A stretch of DNA of 57,474 nt from Candidatus Ruania gallistercoris (lineage in GTDB: Bacteria; Actinomycetota; Actinomycetes; Actinomycetales; Beutenbergiaceae): assembly GCA_019116305.1 (NCBI GenBank), contig DXBY01000153.1, positions 1 to 57,474 of the forward strand. Direction: 5' to 3'. Under the pieces are notes generated by a model, which was not told where the DNA came from, did no database searches, and saw only the letters and a list, made by a program, of their open reading frames with translations. Positions within the stretch are counted from its first letter, which is position 1; each line of letters begins with the position of its first letter. Made by a program: the position numbers and the translations under genes. Positions 46,347 through 56,835 of the stretch are shown one piece after another.

Positions 46347-48174
46347 GGACCCCGTGGCGGAGGATCAGGTGAACCAGAAGGACCTGGAGACCATGACGCG
46401 AGCAGCACCTGTCGACCACCCGCCCACCGGCACGGCGGGGCCGACCGACCAGATCCGGCTGACCGGGGTGGGCGGGATCGGCCACCATGGTGTCCTGGCG
46501 GAGGAGCGCCGGGACGGCCAGCCGTTCCTCGCCGACCTGGTGCTGAGCGTGGATACCCGGGCCGCGGCGGCCGATGACGACCTGACCCGCACCGTCAACT
46601 ACGCCGAGGTGGCCCAGCAGGTGGTGGCGGTGATCGAGGGGGAGCCGGTCAACCTGATCGAGACTCTGGCCGCCCGGATCGCGGCAGTGGCGCTGAGCCA
46701 CCCGGGGGTGCACCGGGCGACGGTCACCGTGCACAAACCGGAGGCACCGGTGGGGGTGCCGTTCACCGACGTCGAGGTGACGATCAGCAGGACTGCGGCC
46801 GAGGACCTGCCCGAGGTGGACCTGGCAGCGGCGGAGCCACCCGCTGCACAGGAGCCGGCGGCGGCCCTGCCCCCGACGGTGCAACCACCCGCCGCGGCCG
46901 TGAGCCCGGCGCCGGCCGAGGAGCAGGAACAGCCCGCGCGGGGCCCGGACCTGCACGCCACCCCCGAGCAGCCGGTGCCGGTGGTGATCGCCCTCGGTGG
47001 GAACGTCGGGGACGTGCGGAGCACCCTGCGTGCCGTCGTCGCCGATCTGCGGGCGTTGCCGGGGCTGTCCGTGGAGGACGTCTCCCCGCTGGCTCGCACG
47101 GCCGCCGTGCTCGCCCCGGACGCCGTGGCCCAGCCCGACTACCTGAACGCCGTCGTGCTGGCCACCAGCACACTGTCGCCGCTGGGGCTGCTGGAGTCGC
47201 TGCAGGGCCTGGAGGACGCCTACGGCCGACGACGCGCGGTGCGTTGGGGGGAGCGCACACTCGACCTCGACCTCGTGGTCTACGACGGTGTGACGTCCAC
47301 CGACCCGGAACTGACCCTGCCGCACCCGCGTGCCAGCGAGCGTGCCTTCGTGCTCGTGCCCTGGGCGCAGGTCGCTCCGGACGCGTTCCTGCCCGGGCTC
47401 GGCGGTGGACCGGTGGCCGCGCTCGCGGAGACCGCCCCGGACCGCGGTGGCGTGCGCTGGCTCGCCCTGGACTGGCTGGAGGAGCCGGCTCGGCCGGCGC
47501 CGGCAGCAGCCGCGGACCCCGCACCGGCACCGGGTGCCGAGGCCGCCCCAGCGCCGGAACCTGCGCCAGGGCCGACGCCCGAACCCGCAGCCCCGCCGGC
47601 CGACGGGCCTGCGCCGGTGAGCCACTGGGCACCCGAGAGCCTGGAGGACCAGGACGACCTGGAGCTGCTGGCCCACGGCGACGCCGAACCGCCGCCCGCG
47701 CAGTCCGCGGAGCAAGGGGAGCCCTCTGTGCCGGTCGACCCGGCTCCCGCCGCACCGCCGGCGGAGGGTGCGCAGCCGCCGGTGGTCCCCCCGCCGGGCC
47801 GACCTGCGCGCGCCAGCTTTCCCCCTGCCGACCCTGGGCCGGTCGACCCGGCTCCTGCCGTACCGCCCCCGGCGCCGCCCGCAGAGCCCACTCCCGGGGC
47901 CGCACCGGCGGAACCGGGGAGTGGACAGGAACCAGTGGTCGAGTACCAGGCCCCCTCCGGTGCCCCGGCTCCGGTCGAGGGCGAGCCGCCGTTCGAACCG
48001 GAGAACGAGCCGCGGGCGGAGCCTAGCTCCTGGTTCGGGTCGCCGGAGGAACCGGCTGATGCGGACCAGCACAATGATCCGAACCTGCCCTGGGTCACCT
48101 CCTCCTCGGAGGAAGGACAGGCACCGCGGTTGGCGCCCCGATGGCAGCCGCTGCGCCGTCACGACGACACCTGA
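46336..48174 (+). CDS. folBK: fused dihydroneopterin aldolase (FolB) / HPPK (FolK) with long Pro/Ala-rich C-terminal tail
   Basis: FolB: GIGHHGVLAEERRDGQPF; FolK: ALGGNVGDVRSTLRAVV, RRRAVRWGERTLDLDLVVYD; overlaps folP by 11 nt. Confidence 0.93.
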   Translation: MSGEDPVAEDQVNQKDLETMTRAAPVDHPPTGTAGPTDQIRLTGVGGIGHHGVLAEERRDGQPFLADLVLSVDTRAAAADDDLTRTVNYAEVAQQVVAVIEGEPVNLIETLAARIAAVALSHPGVHRATVTVHKPEAPVGVPFTDVEVTISRTAAEDLPEVDLAAAEPPAAQEPAAALPPTVQPPAAAVSPAPAEEQEQPARGPDLHATPEQPVPVVIALGGNVGDVRSTLRAVVADLRALPGLSVEDVSPLARTAAVLAPDAVAQPDYLNAVVLATSTLSPLGLLESLQGLEDAYGRRRAVRWGERTLDLDLVVYDGVTSTDPELTLPHPRASERAFVLVPWAQVAPDAFLPGLGGGPVAALAETAPDRGGVRWLALDWLEEPARPAPAAAADPAPAPGAEAAPAPEPAPGPTPEPAAPPADGPAPVSHWAPESLEDQDDLELLAHGDAEPPPAQSAEQGEPSVPVDPAPAAPPAEGAQPPVVPPPGRPARASFPPADPGPVDPAPAVPPPAPPAEPTPGAAPAEPGSGQEPVVEYQAPSGAPAPVEGEPPFEPENEPRAEPSSWFGSPEEPADADQHNDPNLPWVTSSSEEGQAPRLAPRWQPLRRHDDT

Positions 48175-48650
48175 TGAGTCGGCTGCGCTGGTCCACTCTG
48201 GGCGCAGTGACGATCGTCGCCGGCACGATCTCGGTGGTGGCGTTGCGGTGGTGGACCACGCTCGGCCATCTGCCGGTGCACGTTCCGCTGTTGCTCGCCG
48301 CAGTGCTGCTCGCCCTCGCCGTACTGGTGCTGGTCTTCGGCCTCCGGGTGCGGGCCGCGGTGCGCCGGCACACCCTGGACGACCCGGTGGGCGCCGCCCG
48401 GGTGCTCGTGCTCGGCCAGGCCGCGGCGATCACGGCGGCGATCCACCTGGGCTACCTGTTCGCCCAGCTCGGGTTGGCGCTGCCGCGCTGGGATGCACCG
48501 GAGCCGCGTGCCCAGGCGATCCGGGTGCTGATCTGCCTCGTGACCGCTGGGGCCCTCGGTGCTGCCGGGATGCTCACCCAGCACTTCTGCCGGGTACCGC
48601 CCGAGGACGACGACGACCAGGACCCCAGCCCCCCAGGCGTCAGTGCCTGA
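48174..48650 (+). CDS. DUF3180 family membrane protein
   Basis: Four-TM pattern, ARVLVLGQAAAITAAIHLGYLFAQL, position after folK. Confidence 0.82.
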   Translation: MSRLRWSTLGAVTIVAGTISVVALRWWTTLGHLPVHVPLLLAAVLLALAVLVLVFGLRVRAAVRRHTLDDPVGAARVLVLGQAAAITAAIHLGYLFAQLGLALPRWDAPEPRAQAIRVLICLVTAGALGAAGMLTQHFCRVPPEDDDDQDPSPPGVSA

Positions 48651-48666
48651 CCACCCGCCCGCGCTG

Positions 48667-48722
48667 GAGGTGCCACTCGTTGTCGCTCACCGACAGTGAG
48701 GAGCAACAACGAGTGGCACCTC
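48667..48722. terminator. Perfect 17-bp inverted repeat (terminator or dispersed palindromic element)
   Basis: GAGGTGCCACTCGTTGT (48667-48683) / ACAACGAGTGGCACCTC (48706-48722), with nested CTCAC/GTGAG in the loop. Confidence 0.7.
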
Positions 48723-48778
48723 GTGGGCTCCGTCGCGGGGTTGACGCGACCGGTGGCAGTGTCGGCAAGAATAGGGGG

Positions 48779-49267
48779 ATGGACTCCGACGCAGCGTTCG
48801 ACCTGGACGGCATCACCTGGCTCCCGGTCTCACCCCGACTCACACCGGTGCGGGTGACCATCGCTGCCATCCTGCTCGGTATTCCGCTGCTCGCCGGGCT
48901 CGTGCTGGCAGTGATCTTCGGCGGATGGCTGTGGACCGCGCCCGCTGCGGTGACAGTCCTGCTGGTCTGGGTGATGTGGCTGGTGCCACGGCAGGTCAAG
49001 GCGATCGGGTATGCCGAGCTGGACGAGGACCTGCTCATCCGCAAGGGGGTGATGTTCCGCTCGCTCGTGGTGGTGCCCTACGGCCGGATGCAGTACGTGG
49101 AGGTCCAGGCAGGGCCGGTGGCACGCTCCCGAGGGATCGCTCAGGTGCAGCTGCACACCGCCTCCGCCCAGTCCGACGCCTCGATCCCCGGCCTGCCGGA
49201 GGCCGAGGCAGCCCGGTTGCGCGATCAGCTCTCCGCCCGCGGCGAGGCACGGCTGGCGGGCCTGTGA
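48779..49267 (+). CDS. PH domain-containing membrane protein (YdbS-like)
   Basis: Two TM segments then KGVMFRSLVVVPYGRMQYVEVQAGPVARSRGIAQVQLHTAS. Confidence 0.87.
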   Translation: MDSDAAFDLDGITWLPVSPRLTPVRVTIAAILLGIPLLAGLVLAVIFGGWLWTAPAAVTVLLVWVMWLVPRQVKAIGYAELDEDLLIRKGVMFRSLVVVPYGRMQYVEVQAGPVARSRGIAQVQLHTASAQSDASIPGLPEAEAARLRDQLSARGEARLAGL

Positions 49268-51036
49268 GCACACCGCACCCGCCGCCGGAGGAGTTCCCGC
49301 GGCCGGACCAGTACCCGCCTGCGGGACCGCCTCAGCCGGCGTCCACCGGCGCGCCCCCGCCGGCGCCTACGGATACACCTCCACCGGCGCCTACCGACGC
49401 ACCCCCGCCGGAGCCGACCGGCGCCCCCGCAGACACCCCGGCACGCGATGAGGACGGCGTCCAGTGGCACCGGGTGCACCGGGTCACCCCGTTCCTGAAC
49501 GCGTGGAAGGTGGCCGCGGCGCTGTTCGCGATCTTCGTCTGGCAGTACAGCGACACCCTGGGTCAGCTGGAGCTGCCGGTGGTCCAGATCCTGCTGATCG
49601 TGCTCGGCGCGATCGTGCTCGGCTCACTCATCGGACTCGGTATCTCCACCCTCGCCTGGTCCCGCACCAAGTACGGACTCTCCGACGAGAGCGTGTTCCT
49701 GCACTCGGGCATCCTGTTCCGGCAGCAACGGCACGTGCGCCTGGACCGGATGCAGACCGTGGACGTCACCCAACCGCTGCTCGCCAGGATCGCCGGCTTC
49801 TCCGCCCTGAAGATCGAGAGCGCCGGCGGGGCGGGGTCGAACCTGACGCTGCAGTTCCTGCGGGAGGAGACCGCTAAGCAGCTGCGCAACGACCTGTTGG
49901 CTCGCGCCGCCGGTCTGCGTGTGGGCCGCAGCCCGGCCGGCCGCGCGGAAGCGGGTGCGGCGCCTGCCGCCTCGGCCCCGGCCGCCGCGGGAACGAGTGA
50001 GAGCGCCTTCGCCCCCGAGGCTCCGGAGCGGCCGGTGCTCACCCTGACGGCCGCCCGGCTGCTCGGTTCGCTGGCGCTGTCCATGAGCATCGTATTCCTG
50101 CTGCTGTTCTTCATCGGCCTGGTGGTAATGGTGATCGTCACCGGGAACGTCAGTCTGCTGGTCGGTGTCGGCGCACCGGTGCTCGGTGGTGCGGCCTACT
50201 GGTGGGGCCGGTTCGCGGGCGAGTTCTCCTTCCGGGTGGCCACCTCACCGGACGGCATCCGGGTGCGCCAAGGGTTGCTCGAGACGAAGGCGCGGACCAT
50301 CCCACCCGGCCGGGTGCAGGCGGTCCAGCTCAGCCAGGCGCCGATGTGGCGGATCAAGGGCTGGTGGCGGATCAGCGTGAACATCGCCGGCTATGGGCCG
50401 GAGGAGACCACCAGCACCGTGCTCTACCCGGTGGCCACCGAGGCCGAGGCCGCCCAGCTGCTGTACCTCGTGCAACCGGACCTGGGCACCGAGGCACCGC
50501 TGGACGTGCTGCGTGCTGGGCTGGTCGGCACGTCCGATCACGTCGGGTTCGTCACCACGCCCCGTCGTGCCCGTTGGCTGGACCCGCTGATCTGGCGTCG
50601 CAACGGGTACCGGCTCACCGACACGGTGACCCTGCTGCGCACCGGACGGTGGTGGCGCAACCTGGTGCTCGTCCCGCATGAGCGGGTGCAGTCGCTGGGG
50701 ATGGAGCAGGGGCCGCTCGCGCGCAAGCTGTCGCTGGCGGACATCGCCCTGCACTCCACCCCCGGTCCGATCACCCCACGGGTGGCACATCTCGACCTGG
50801 CCGCAGCACAAGGGCTGCTCGTGGAGCTGACCGAGCGGGCACGTCTGGCGCGGCACAGCGCCGGGCCGGAACGCTGGATGGAGTCACCGGCTGAACCCGG
50901 TGCCGGTCCGCCGGAGAGTGCGGCCGGTGCGCCGGACGGTGGCGCCGGGGTGGACCCCAGCACGGTGCGCGCCGGCTTCGGCGGGATCCTGCCCGCGCGC
51001 AGCACGCCACCGGGGTCCGCAGCACCGCCGACCTGA
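49264..51036 (+). CDS. PH domain-containing membrane protein (YdbT-like), Pro-rich N-terminus
   Basis: Repeated bPH2-like segments (GILFRQQRHVRLDRMQTVDVTQPLLARIAGFSALKIESAGG; VRQGLLETKARTIPPGRVQAVQL). Confidence 0.87.
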   Translation: MSTPHPPPEEFPRPDQYPPAGPPQPASTGAPPPAPTDTPPPAPTDAPPPEPTGAPADTPARDEDGVQWHRVHRVTPFLNAWKVAAALFAIFVWQYSDTLGQLELPVVQILLIVLGAIVLGSLIGLGISTLAWSRTKYGLSDESVFLHSGILFRQQRHVRLDRMQTVDVTQPLLARIAGFSALKIESAGGAGSNLTLQFLREETAKQLRNDLLARAAGLRVGRSPAGRAEAGAAPAASAPAAAGTSESAFAPEAPERPVLTLTAARLLGSLALSMSIVFLLLFFIGLVVMVIVTGNVSLLVGVGAPVLGGAAYWWGRFAGEFSFRVATSPDGIRVRQGLLETKARTIPPGRVQAVQLSQAPMWRIKGWWRISVNIAGYGPEETTSTVLYPVATEAEAAQLLYLVQPDLGTEAPLDVLRAGLVGTSDHVGFVTTPRRARWLDPLIWRRNGYRLTDTVTLLRTGRWWRNLVLVPHERVQSLGMEQGPLARKLSLADIALHSTPGPITPRVAHLDLAAAQGLLVELTERARLARHSAGPERWMESPAEPGAGPPESAAGAPDGGAGVDPSTVRAGFGGILPARSTPPGSAAPPT

Positions 51037-51084
51037 CCGGGCTCCCGGCGCCCGCGCATCGGGTGCCGCCCACAGTGCGACACA

Positions 51085-53094
51085 ATGGCGGGTGTGACTA
51101 CCCGACCTGGACGCCTCGGCGTCGGCGTCGTCGGCGCCGGCCGCGTGGGCACCGTACTGGCCAATGCGCTGCGGTCCACCGGCCACGCTGTGGTCGGCGT
51201 CAGCGCCACGTCGCAGAACTCCCGCGACCGTGCCGATGCCCTCCTGCCGGGGGTGCCGGTCCTGGAGATTCCGGAGGTGGTCGAACGCAGCGAGCTGGTG
51301 CTGCTCACCGTGCCGGACGACGCCCTCGGTGAGCTGGTCGGCGGGCTGGCCTCGCTCGGTGCCTTCCAACCCGGCCAGCTGCTGGTGCACACGGCCGGCC
51401 GCTACGGGGTGGACATCCTCGCCCCGGCCCGCGCCAGCGGGGCGATCCCGCTGGCGATCCACCCGGCGATGACCTTCACCGGCACCAGTGTGGACCTCGG
51501 CCGGCTGGTCGGCGCCCCGTTCGCCGTCACCGCGGACCCGCCGGTGCTGCCGATCGCGCAGGCGCTGGTGGTGGAGATCGGCGGGGAGCCGGTGGTGTTG
51601 GCGGAGTCCGCCCGGGGTCTGTACCACGCGGCCCTCGCCCACGGCGCGAACCACCTCGTCACCCTGATCAGCCAGGCGATCCGGGTGCTCGCCGCCGCCG
51701 GGATCGACGACGGCGGTGCGCTGCTCACTCCGCTGCTCACCGCCGCCCTGGACGGCGCACTGCGCGGTGGTGAGACCAATCTCACCGGCCCGATCGTGCG
51801 AGGTGACGCCGGAACGGTCGCCGAGCACCTCGCTGCCCTGCGTGCTGCCGCCGCCGACCACCCGGACCTCGCGGACCTGCCGCCCAGCTACCACACCCTC
51901 GCCCGGGCCACAGTGCAGCGCGCCCTGGCCACGTTGCGCATCCACGAGCCCCAGGCGGCAGCACTGCTGGACGCGCTGGCTGTCCCCGGACCGGGCAGTA
52001 CGCCAGCGGCGCAGGTGAGCCAGCCGGTGCAGGCGGGCGGGCCCGTGGACCCGGCTCAGGTGAGCGGAGCACCAGACGCCACCAGCACACCCGAGCAGCC
52101 CCCGAGCAGCACCAGTGCCGGTGCGACGGCAGAGCCCGGCCGCCCCGCCGTCGTGCACACCATCTCCGAGCTACGCCAGGTGCGGGCGACCTGGCACGGA
52201 AGCACCGCCGTCGTGATGACGATGGGTGCGCTGCACGCCGGCCATCTCGCCCTGGTGCAGCACGCCCGTGAGGTGGCCGAGCATGTGATCGTGACCATCT
52301 TCGTCAACCCGTTGCAGTTCGGTGCTGGCGAGGATCTCAGCCGATACCCGCGCACGCTGGACGCTGACCTGCGCGACCTGACCGGAGAAGGGGTGGACCT
52401 GGTCTTCGCCCCCGCACCGGCCGAGATGTACCCCGACGGCGAACCGCAGGTCTGGGTGCGTGCCGGCACCATGGGGGAGGTGCTGGAGGGAGCGGCCCGG
52501 CCCGGTCACTTCGACGGGATGCTCACCGTGGTGAACAAGCTCTTGCACCTGACCGCGGCCGATGTGAGCGTGTTCGGACAGAAGGATGCCCAGCAGCTCG
52601 CCCTGGTCCGCCGGATGGTCGCCGACCAGAACCTGCCCACCCGGATCGACGCCGTCCCGATCGTGCGGGAGGCGGACGGACTGGCGTTGTCCAGCCGCAA
52701 CGTCTACCTCGATGACGCCGAGCGGGAGGCCGCGCTGGTGCTCTCCCGCACGGTCGCCGCCGGGGCTGAGGCCGCTGCCGAGGGGCTCCCGGCCGATCGG
52801 GTCCGGGCCGCGGCCCGAGCAGTGATGGCCGAAGCCGACCCGAGCCTGCGGGTGCAACCGGGTCGGAACAATGACGCTTCGGACGGTGTTGTACCGGGGC
52901 CGGAAGACGTGAACTTGGTCACCTGCGACTACCTCGAGCTGGTCGAGGAGGGCACCATGGAACCAGTAGCAGCACAGCGCTCCACCGGCAGCGCACTGCT
53001 CGTGACCGCCGCCCGTGTCGGGAGCACCCGGCTGCTGGACAATGCGATCGTGCACTGGCCCGAGGAGGGCCGGCCGATGGGAGAAGACCGATGA
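51085..53094 (+). CDS. panC: fusion: Rossmann-like/DUF2520 protein + pantoate--beta-alanine ligase
   Basis: N-term [18 protein letters not shown] and [27 protein letters not shown]-term [40 protein letters not shown]. Confidence 0.93.
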   Translation: MAGVTTRPGRLGVGVVGAGRVGTVLANALRSTGHAVVGVSATSQNSRDRADALLPGVPVLEIPEVVERSELVLLTVPDDALGELVGGLASLGAFQPGQLLVHTAGRYGVDILAPARASGAIPLAIHPAMTFTGTSVDLGRLVGAPFAVTADPPVLPIAQALVVEIGGEPVVLAESARGLYHAALAHGANHLVTLISQAIRVLAAAGIDDGGALLTPLLTAALDGALRGGETNLTGPIVRGDAGTVAEHLAALRAAAADHPDLADLPPSYHTLARATVQRALATLRIHEPQAAALLDALAVPGPGSTPAAQVSQPVQAGGPVDPAQVSGAPDATSTPEQPPSSTSAGATAEPGRPAVVHTISELRQVRATWHGSTAVVMTMGALHAGHLALVQHAREVAEHVIVTIFVNPLQFGAGEDLSRYPRTLDADLRDLTGEGVDLVFAPAPAEMYPDGEPQVWVRAGTMGEVLEGAARPGHFDGMLTVVNKLLHLTAADVSVFGQKDAQQLALVRRMVADQNLPTRIDAVPIVREADGLALSSRNVYLDDAEREAALVLSRTVAAGAEAAAEGLPADRVRAAARAVMAEADPSLRVQPGRNNDASDGVVPGPEDVNLVTCDYLELVEEGTMEPVAAQRSTGSALLVTAARVGSTRLLDNAIVHWPEEGRPMGEDR

Positions 53095-53528
53095 CCAGTC
53101 TGATGCGTCCGATGATGGTGGGCAAGATCCACCGCGCCACCGTGACCCAGGCCGACCTGCACTACGTCGGCTCGATCACCATCGATGCCGACCTGCTCAC
53201 CGCGGCCGACCTGCTCGAGGGCCAGCAGGTGGACGTCGTCGACATCACCAACGGGTCCCGGTTGACCACCTACGCGATCGCCGGCCCGGCCGGGTCGGGG
53301 CAGGTGTGTATCAACGGCGCGGCCGCCCACCACGTCCACCCAGGCGATCTGGTGATCATCATCGGCTACGGGGTGCTCTCCGATGCCGAGGCCCGCAGCT
53401 ACGACCCGCACGTGGTGCACGTGGACGGCGAGAACCGAATCGTGGCGCTCGGTGGCGACCCCGGAGCGGTCCCCGCCGGCAGCGGTCTGGCTACTGCCGC
53501 AGTGGGCTGGCACACCAGCGTGCACTGA
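53091..53528 (+). CDS. panD: aspartate 1-decarboxylase
   Basis: [21 protein letters not shown] with Gly-Ser self-cleavage site; ATGA overlap with panC. Confidence 0.96.
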   Translation: MTSLMRPMMVGKIHRATVTQADLHYVGSITIDADLLTAADLLEGQQVDVVDITNGSRLTTYAIAGPAGSGQVCINGAAAHHVHPGDLVIIIGYGVLSDAEARSYDPHVVHVDGENRIVALGGDPGAVPAGSGLATAAVGWHTSVH

Positions 53529-53556
53529 TGTGGCCGGGTGATCGTACGATTGAGGG

Positions 53557-55107
53557 GTGACCGAGACCGCCGAGAACCCCGCCACCGCCCCAGCCGAGAC
53601 TGACGAGCACACCGTCGACGGCGTGACCGCACCGGAACAGGTACGGGTGCGGCTGGCCAAGCGGGAGCGGATGCTGGCGGCCGGGATCGAGCCCTATCCG
53701 GTGGGAGTGCCGCTCACGCACACCATTGCCGAGGTGCGCCGGCAGTACGACGACGTCCTGGCGCCCGGCGAGGAGACCCAGGACGAGGTCGGGGTCTCCG
53801 GCCGGGTGGTGTACCTGCGCAACACCGGCAAGCTGTGCTTCGTCACCGTGCAGGACGGCGCCGGGAACACACTGCAGTACATGATCTCCCAGCGGGAGAT
53901 CGGCGAGGAGTCGATGGCGGACTTCAAGGCCGACGTCGACCTGGGCGACCACCTGTTCGCCCGCGGTCGGGTGATCGCCTCCCGACGCGGGGAGCTGTCC
54001 GTGTTCGTGGACTCCTGGACGCTCGCGGCCAAGGCGTTGCGGCCGCTGCCCGCGCTGCACAAGGACTCCTCCGAGGAGAACCGGGTGCGCCGTCGGCATG
54101 TGGACCTGATTGCGCGGCCGGCCGCACGGGAGATGATCCGCCTGCGGGCCGCCGTCGTGCGCTCGTTGCGGGAGACGTTCCACCAGCGGGACTTCATCGA
54201 GCTGGAGACGCCGATGCTGCAGACGATGCACGGGGGTGCCGCGGCTCGCCCGTTCTCGACCCATATGAATGCGTTCGATATTGAGCTCTATCTGCGGATC
54301 GCACCAGAACTCTTCCTCAAGCGGGCAGTCGTGGGCGGTATCGAGCGCGTCTTCGAGATCAACCGGAACTTCCGCAACGAAGGTGCTGATTCCACCCATT
54401 CCCCAGAGTTCGCGATGGTGGAAGCCTATGAGGCTTATGGTGACTACAACACGATGGCCGCCCTTACCCGGCACCTCGTGGTGACCGCTGCCGAGGATGC
54501 GTTCGGTACCACAGTGCTGACCCTTGCGGACGGCACGGAGTATGACATCGGCGGGGAATGGTCCGATATTCAACTATACCCATCGCTCTCGGCGGCCTGT
54601 GGTGAGGAGATCACTCCGGCCACCCCACTGGAACGTCTTCTGGCCTTGGCCGACCAAGCAGGTCTGTCCATCGATCCCAAGACGGCGATCAGTGGAAAGG
54701 TCGCCGAAGAGCTCTGGGAGCACTTTGTCGGAGACACCCTGCATGTCCCCACGTTCGTGCGTGACTTTCCGATCGATACCTCACCACTGACCCGGGCGCA
54801 CCGTTCCATCCCGGGTGTTGCCGAGAAATGGGACTTGTACGTGCGCGGATTCGAGCTGGCCACTGCCTACTCGGAGCTGGTCGACCCCGTGGTGCAGCGG
54901 GAGCGTTTCGAGGCGCAGGCCCGCCTGGCTGCACGGGGGGATGAGGAAGCGATGGGCGTGGATGAGGAGTTCCTGCAGGCGATGGAGTACGGAATGCCCC
55001 CCTCCGGTGGAATGGGCATGGGTCTGGACCGGTTGTTGATGGCCCTGACCGGTTTGGGTATCCGGGAGACGATTCCGTTCCCGCTGGTGAAGCCGTTGGA
55101 GCAGTGA
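53557..55107 (+). CDS. lysS: lysine--tRNA ligase
   Basis: Class II aaRS motifs: [56 protein letters not shown]. Confidence 0.97.
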   Translation: MTETAENPATAPAETDEHTVDGVTAPEQVRVRLAKRERMLAAGIEPYPVGVPLTHTIAEVRRQYDDVLAPGEETQDEVGVSGRVVYLRNTGKLCFVTVQDGAGNTLQYMISQREIGEESMADFKADVDLGDHLFARGRVIASRRGELSVFVDSWTLAAKALRPLPALHKDSSEENRVRRRHVDLIARPAAREMIRLRAAVVRSLRETFHQRDFIELETPMLQTMHGGAAARPFSTHMNAFDIELYLRIAPELFLKRAVVGGIERVFEINRNFRNEGADSTHSPEFAMVEAYEAYGDYNTMAALTRHLVVTAAEDAFGTTVLTLADGTEYDIGGEWSDIQLYPSLSAACGEEITPATPLERLLALADQAGLSIDPKTAISGKVAEELWEHFVGDTLHVPTFVRDFPIDTSPLTRAHRSIPGVAEKWDLYVRGFELATAYSELVDPVVQRERFEAQARLAARGDEEAMGVDEEFLQAMEYGMPPSGGMGMGLDRLLMALTGLGIRETIPFPLVKPLEQ

Positions 55108-55277
55108 TGGCAAGCTTCACCGACATCGTCGTTGCGCTGGCGCCGCCGTTGGGTTTAGCCACGCTCTTCCTTATTGCCATTCGCACGATGATCACGGCCG
55201 ATCGGCGGGAACGGCGGGCGCAGGCACGCTTCGAAGCTGAACAGAGTGAGGAGAAGGGGAGCTCGACCGAATCCTGA
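55107..55277 (+). CDS. small single-TM membrane protein (56 aa)
   Basis: ATG overlaps lysS stop; [56 protein letters not shown]; not in the supplied ORF track. Confidence 0.65.
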   Translation: MASFTDIVVALAPPLGLATLFLIAIRTMITADRRERRAQARFEAEQSEEKGSSTES

Positions 55278-55291
55278 TTCGTTCATTAGCT

Positions 55292-55319
55292 TTGACATCG
55301 TTGCCGACATCGTGACAAT
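55292..55319 (+). promoter_or_regulatory. Putative lsr2 promoter
   Basis: TTGACA (55292-55297), 16 nt, GACAAT (55314-55319). Confidence 0.4.
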
Positions 55320-55373
55320 CTTGTTTCCCGCGTGGCGCTCGCCGCGACGAAATCTGCGACGAAGGAAACTGCG

Positions 55374-55700
55374 ATGGCTCAGAAAGTCCGCGTCCTGCTC
55401 ATCGACGATGTCGATGGTTCGGATGCAGAAGAGACCGTGACGTTTGCGCTCGACGGCGTCACCTACGAGATCGACCTGAACGCGAAGAACGCCGCAAAGC
55501 TTCGCGACGCTTTCGCGCCATGGGTCGCATCGGGCCGACGCAGCGGTGGCCGAAAGATCTCCGGCCGCCGGGGCACAGTGCGCAGCGGCCCCTCCGATTC
55601 CCAGAAGATTCGGGAATGGGCCAAGGAGAACGGCTACAAGGTCAGCGACCGCGGCCGGGTCTCCACCGAGATCCGCGAGGCCTACGCCAAGGCACACTGA
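55374..55700 (+). CDS. lsr2: Lsr2-family nucleoid-associated protein
   Basis: MAQKVRVLLIDDVDGSDAEETVTFALDGVTYEIDLN; C-term IREWAKENGYKVSDRGRVSTEIREAY. Confidence 0.97.
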   Translation: MAQKVRVLLIDDVDGSDAEETVTFALDGVTYEIDLNAKNAAKLRDAFAPWVASGRRSGGRKISGRRGTVRSGPSDSQKIREWAKENGYKVSDRGRVSTEIREAYAKAH

Positions 55701-55745
55701 CCGAGCGTCAGCAGTTCATGGCACTCCATCGTAGGGTGGGGTGCC

Positions 55746-56759
55746 ATGAACACGTTGCGCCAGTTCTGGATCGGGACGAAGGCCCAGGACAAGTCCAGTG
55801 GCATCTGGCGGTTTCAGCGCGAACCCAGTGCTTCGTGGAGCGAGGTGACCGCTACGCTGATGGCCGTCGCGCCGATGCCGACCTTCCTCGCCGTGCACCC
55901 GCACGCCGAGCGCCTGTACGCCGTCGGCGAGGGCAGGAAGGGCGGGGTGGCCTCCTACAACGTCGGTACCGACTGCTCGCTGCATCGGACCGGCACCGTG
56001 GCCAGCGGGGGTGAGGGGCCCTGCCACCTGCTGGTCCACCCGCAGGGGCACTGGGTATACGTGGCCAACTACGGTGACGGCACCCTGGCTGCCATCGAGC
56101 TCACCGAGGCCGGCGACGTCGACGAGTTTGTACGCACCTACACCCACAGCGGGTCGGGGCCGGTTGCCGACCGGCAGGAGCGCTCGCATGCTCACTTCTG
56201 CGCACTCAGTCCCGGTCGGGACTGGCTGATCGTGACTGATCTGGGCACCGACCAGCTGCGCGCCTACCCGCTGGACGACGGTCTGCCGGAGGACGAGCCG
56301 GTGCTGACCGCACTGCCCGCCGGGTTCGGACCGCGGCACCTGGCGATGGCCGGCGACTACCTGTACGTGGCTGGTGAGCTCAGTGGTGAGGTGGCCACGA
56401 TCGCCTGGGACGAGGGCAACGGAGAAGGTGAGGTGCTGCACCTGGAGCCGGCGTCCGTGGCCGAAGGCCTGCACCAGCTCTCGCACATCGAACGATCCGG
56501 TGACCGGCTGTTCGTCGGTGTGCGCGGCGTGGACACACTCGCCACTCTGGCGATCGCTGAGGACGGCACGCGCACGTCGCTGCTCGGGGAGGTCGCCACC
56601 GGTGCCTGGCCCCGTCACCTGAACGTGGCCGGTGATCACGTGCTCGTGGCCGCGGAGAACGGCGATGTGGTCGCCGTGCACCCGATCGTCGACGGTCAGG
56701 CCGGCGAGGTCGCCCACGAGATCGCGGTGCCCGGGCCGATGTGCGTGCTGCCGATGTGA
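55746..56759 (+). CDS. lactonase family beta-propeller protein (6-phosphogluconolactonase-like)
   Basis: [60 protein letters not shown]. Confidence 0.9.
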   Translation: MNTLRQFWIGTKAQDKSSGIWRFQREPSASWSEVTATLMAVAPMPTFLAVHPHAERLYAVGEGRKGGVASYNVGTDCSLHRTGTVASGGEGPCHLLVHPQGHWVYVANYGDGTLAAIELTEAGDVDEFVRTYTHSGSGPVADRQERSHAHFCALSPGRDWLIVTDLGTDQLRAYPLDDGLPEDEPVLTALPAGFGPRHLAMAGDYLYVAGELSGEVATIAWDEGNGEGEVLHLEPASVAEGLHQLSHIERSGDRLFVGVRGVDTLATLAIAEDGTRTSLLGEVATGAWPRHLNVAGDHVLVAAENGDVVAVHPIVDGQAGEVAHEIAVPGPMCVLPM

Positions 56760-56835
56760 CCTGCCCGAGCGCCGACCGCGACGTCGGTGGTTGCGGGTGG
56801 CGGGTGTGGTACCTGCGATGCGGCACACTGGAACC

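Noticed and set aside
48779-51036. Pair of PH-domain membrane proteins as a novel system
   Set aside because: Two-gene YdbS/YdbT-like PH pairs near folK/panC are ordinary in Actinobacteria.
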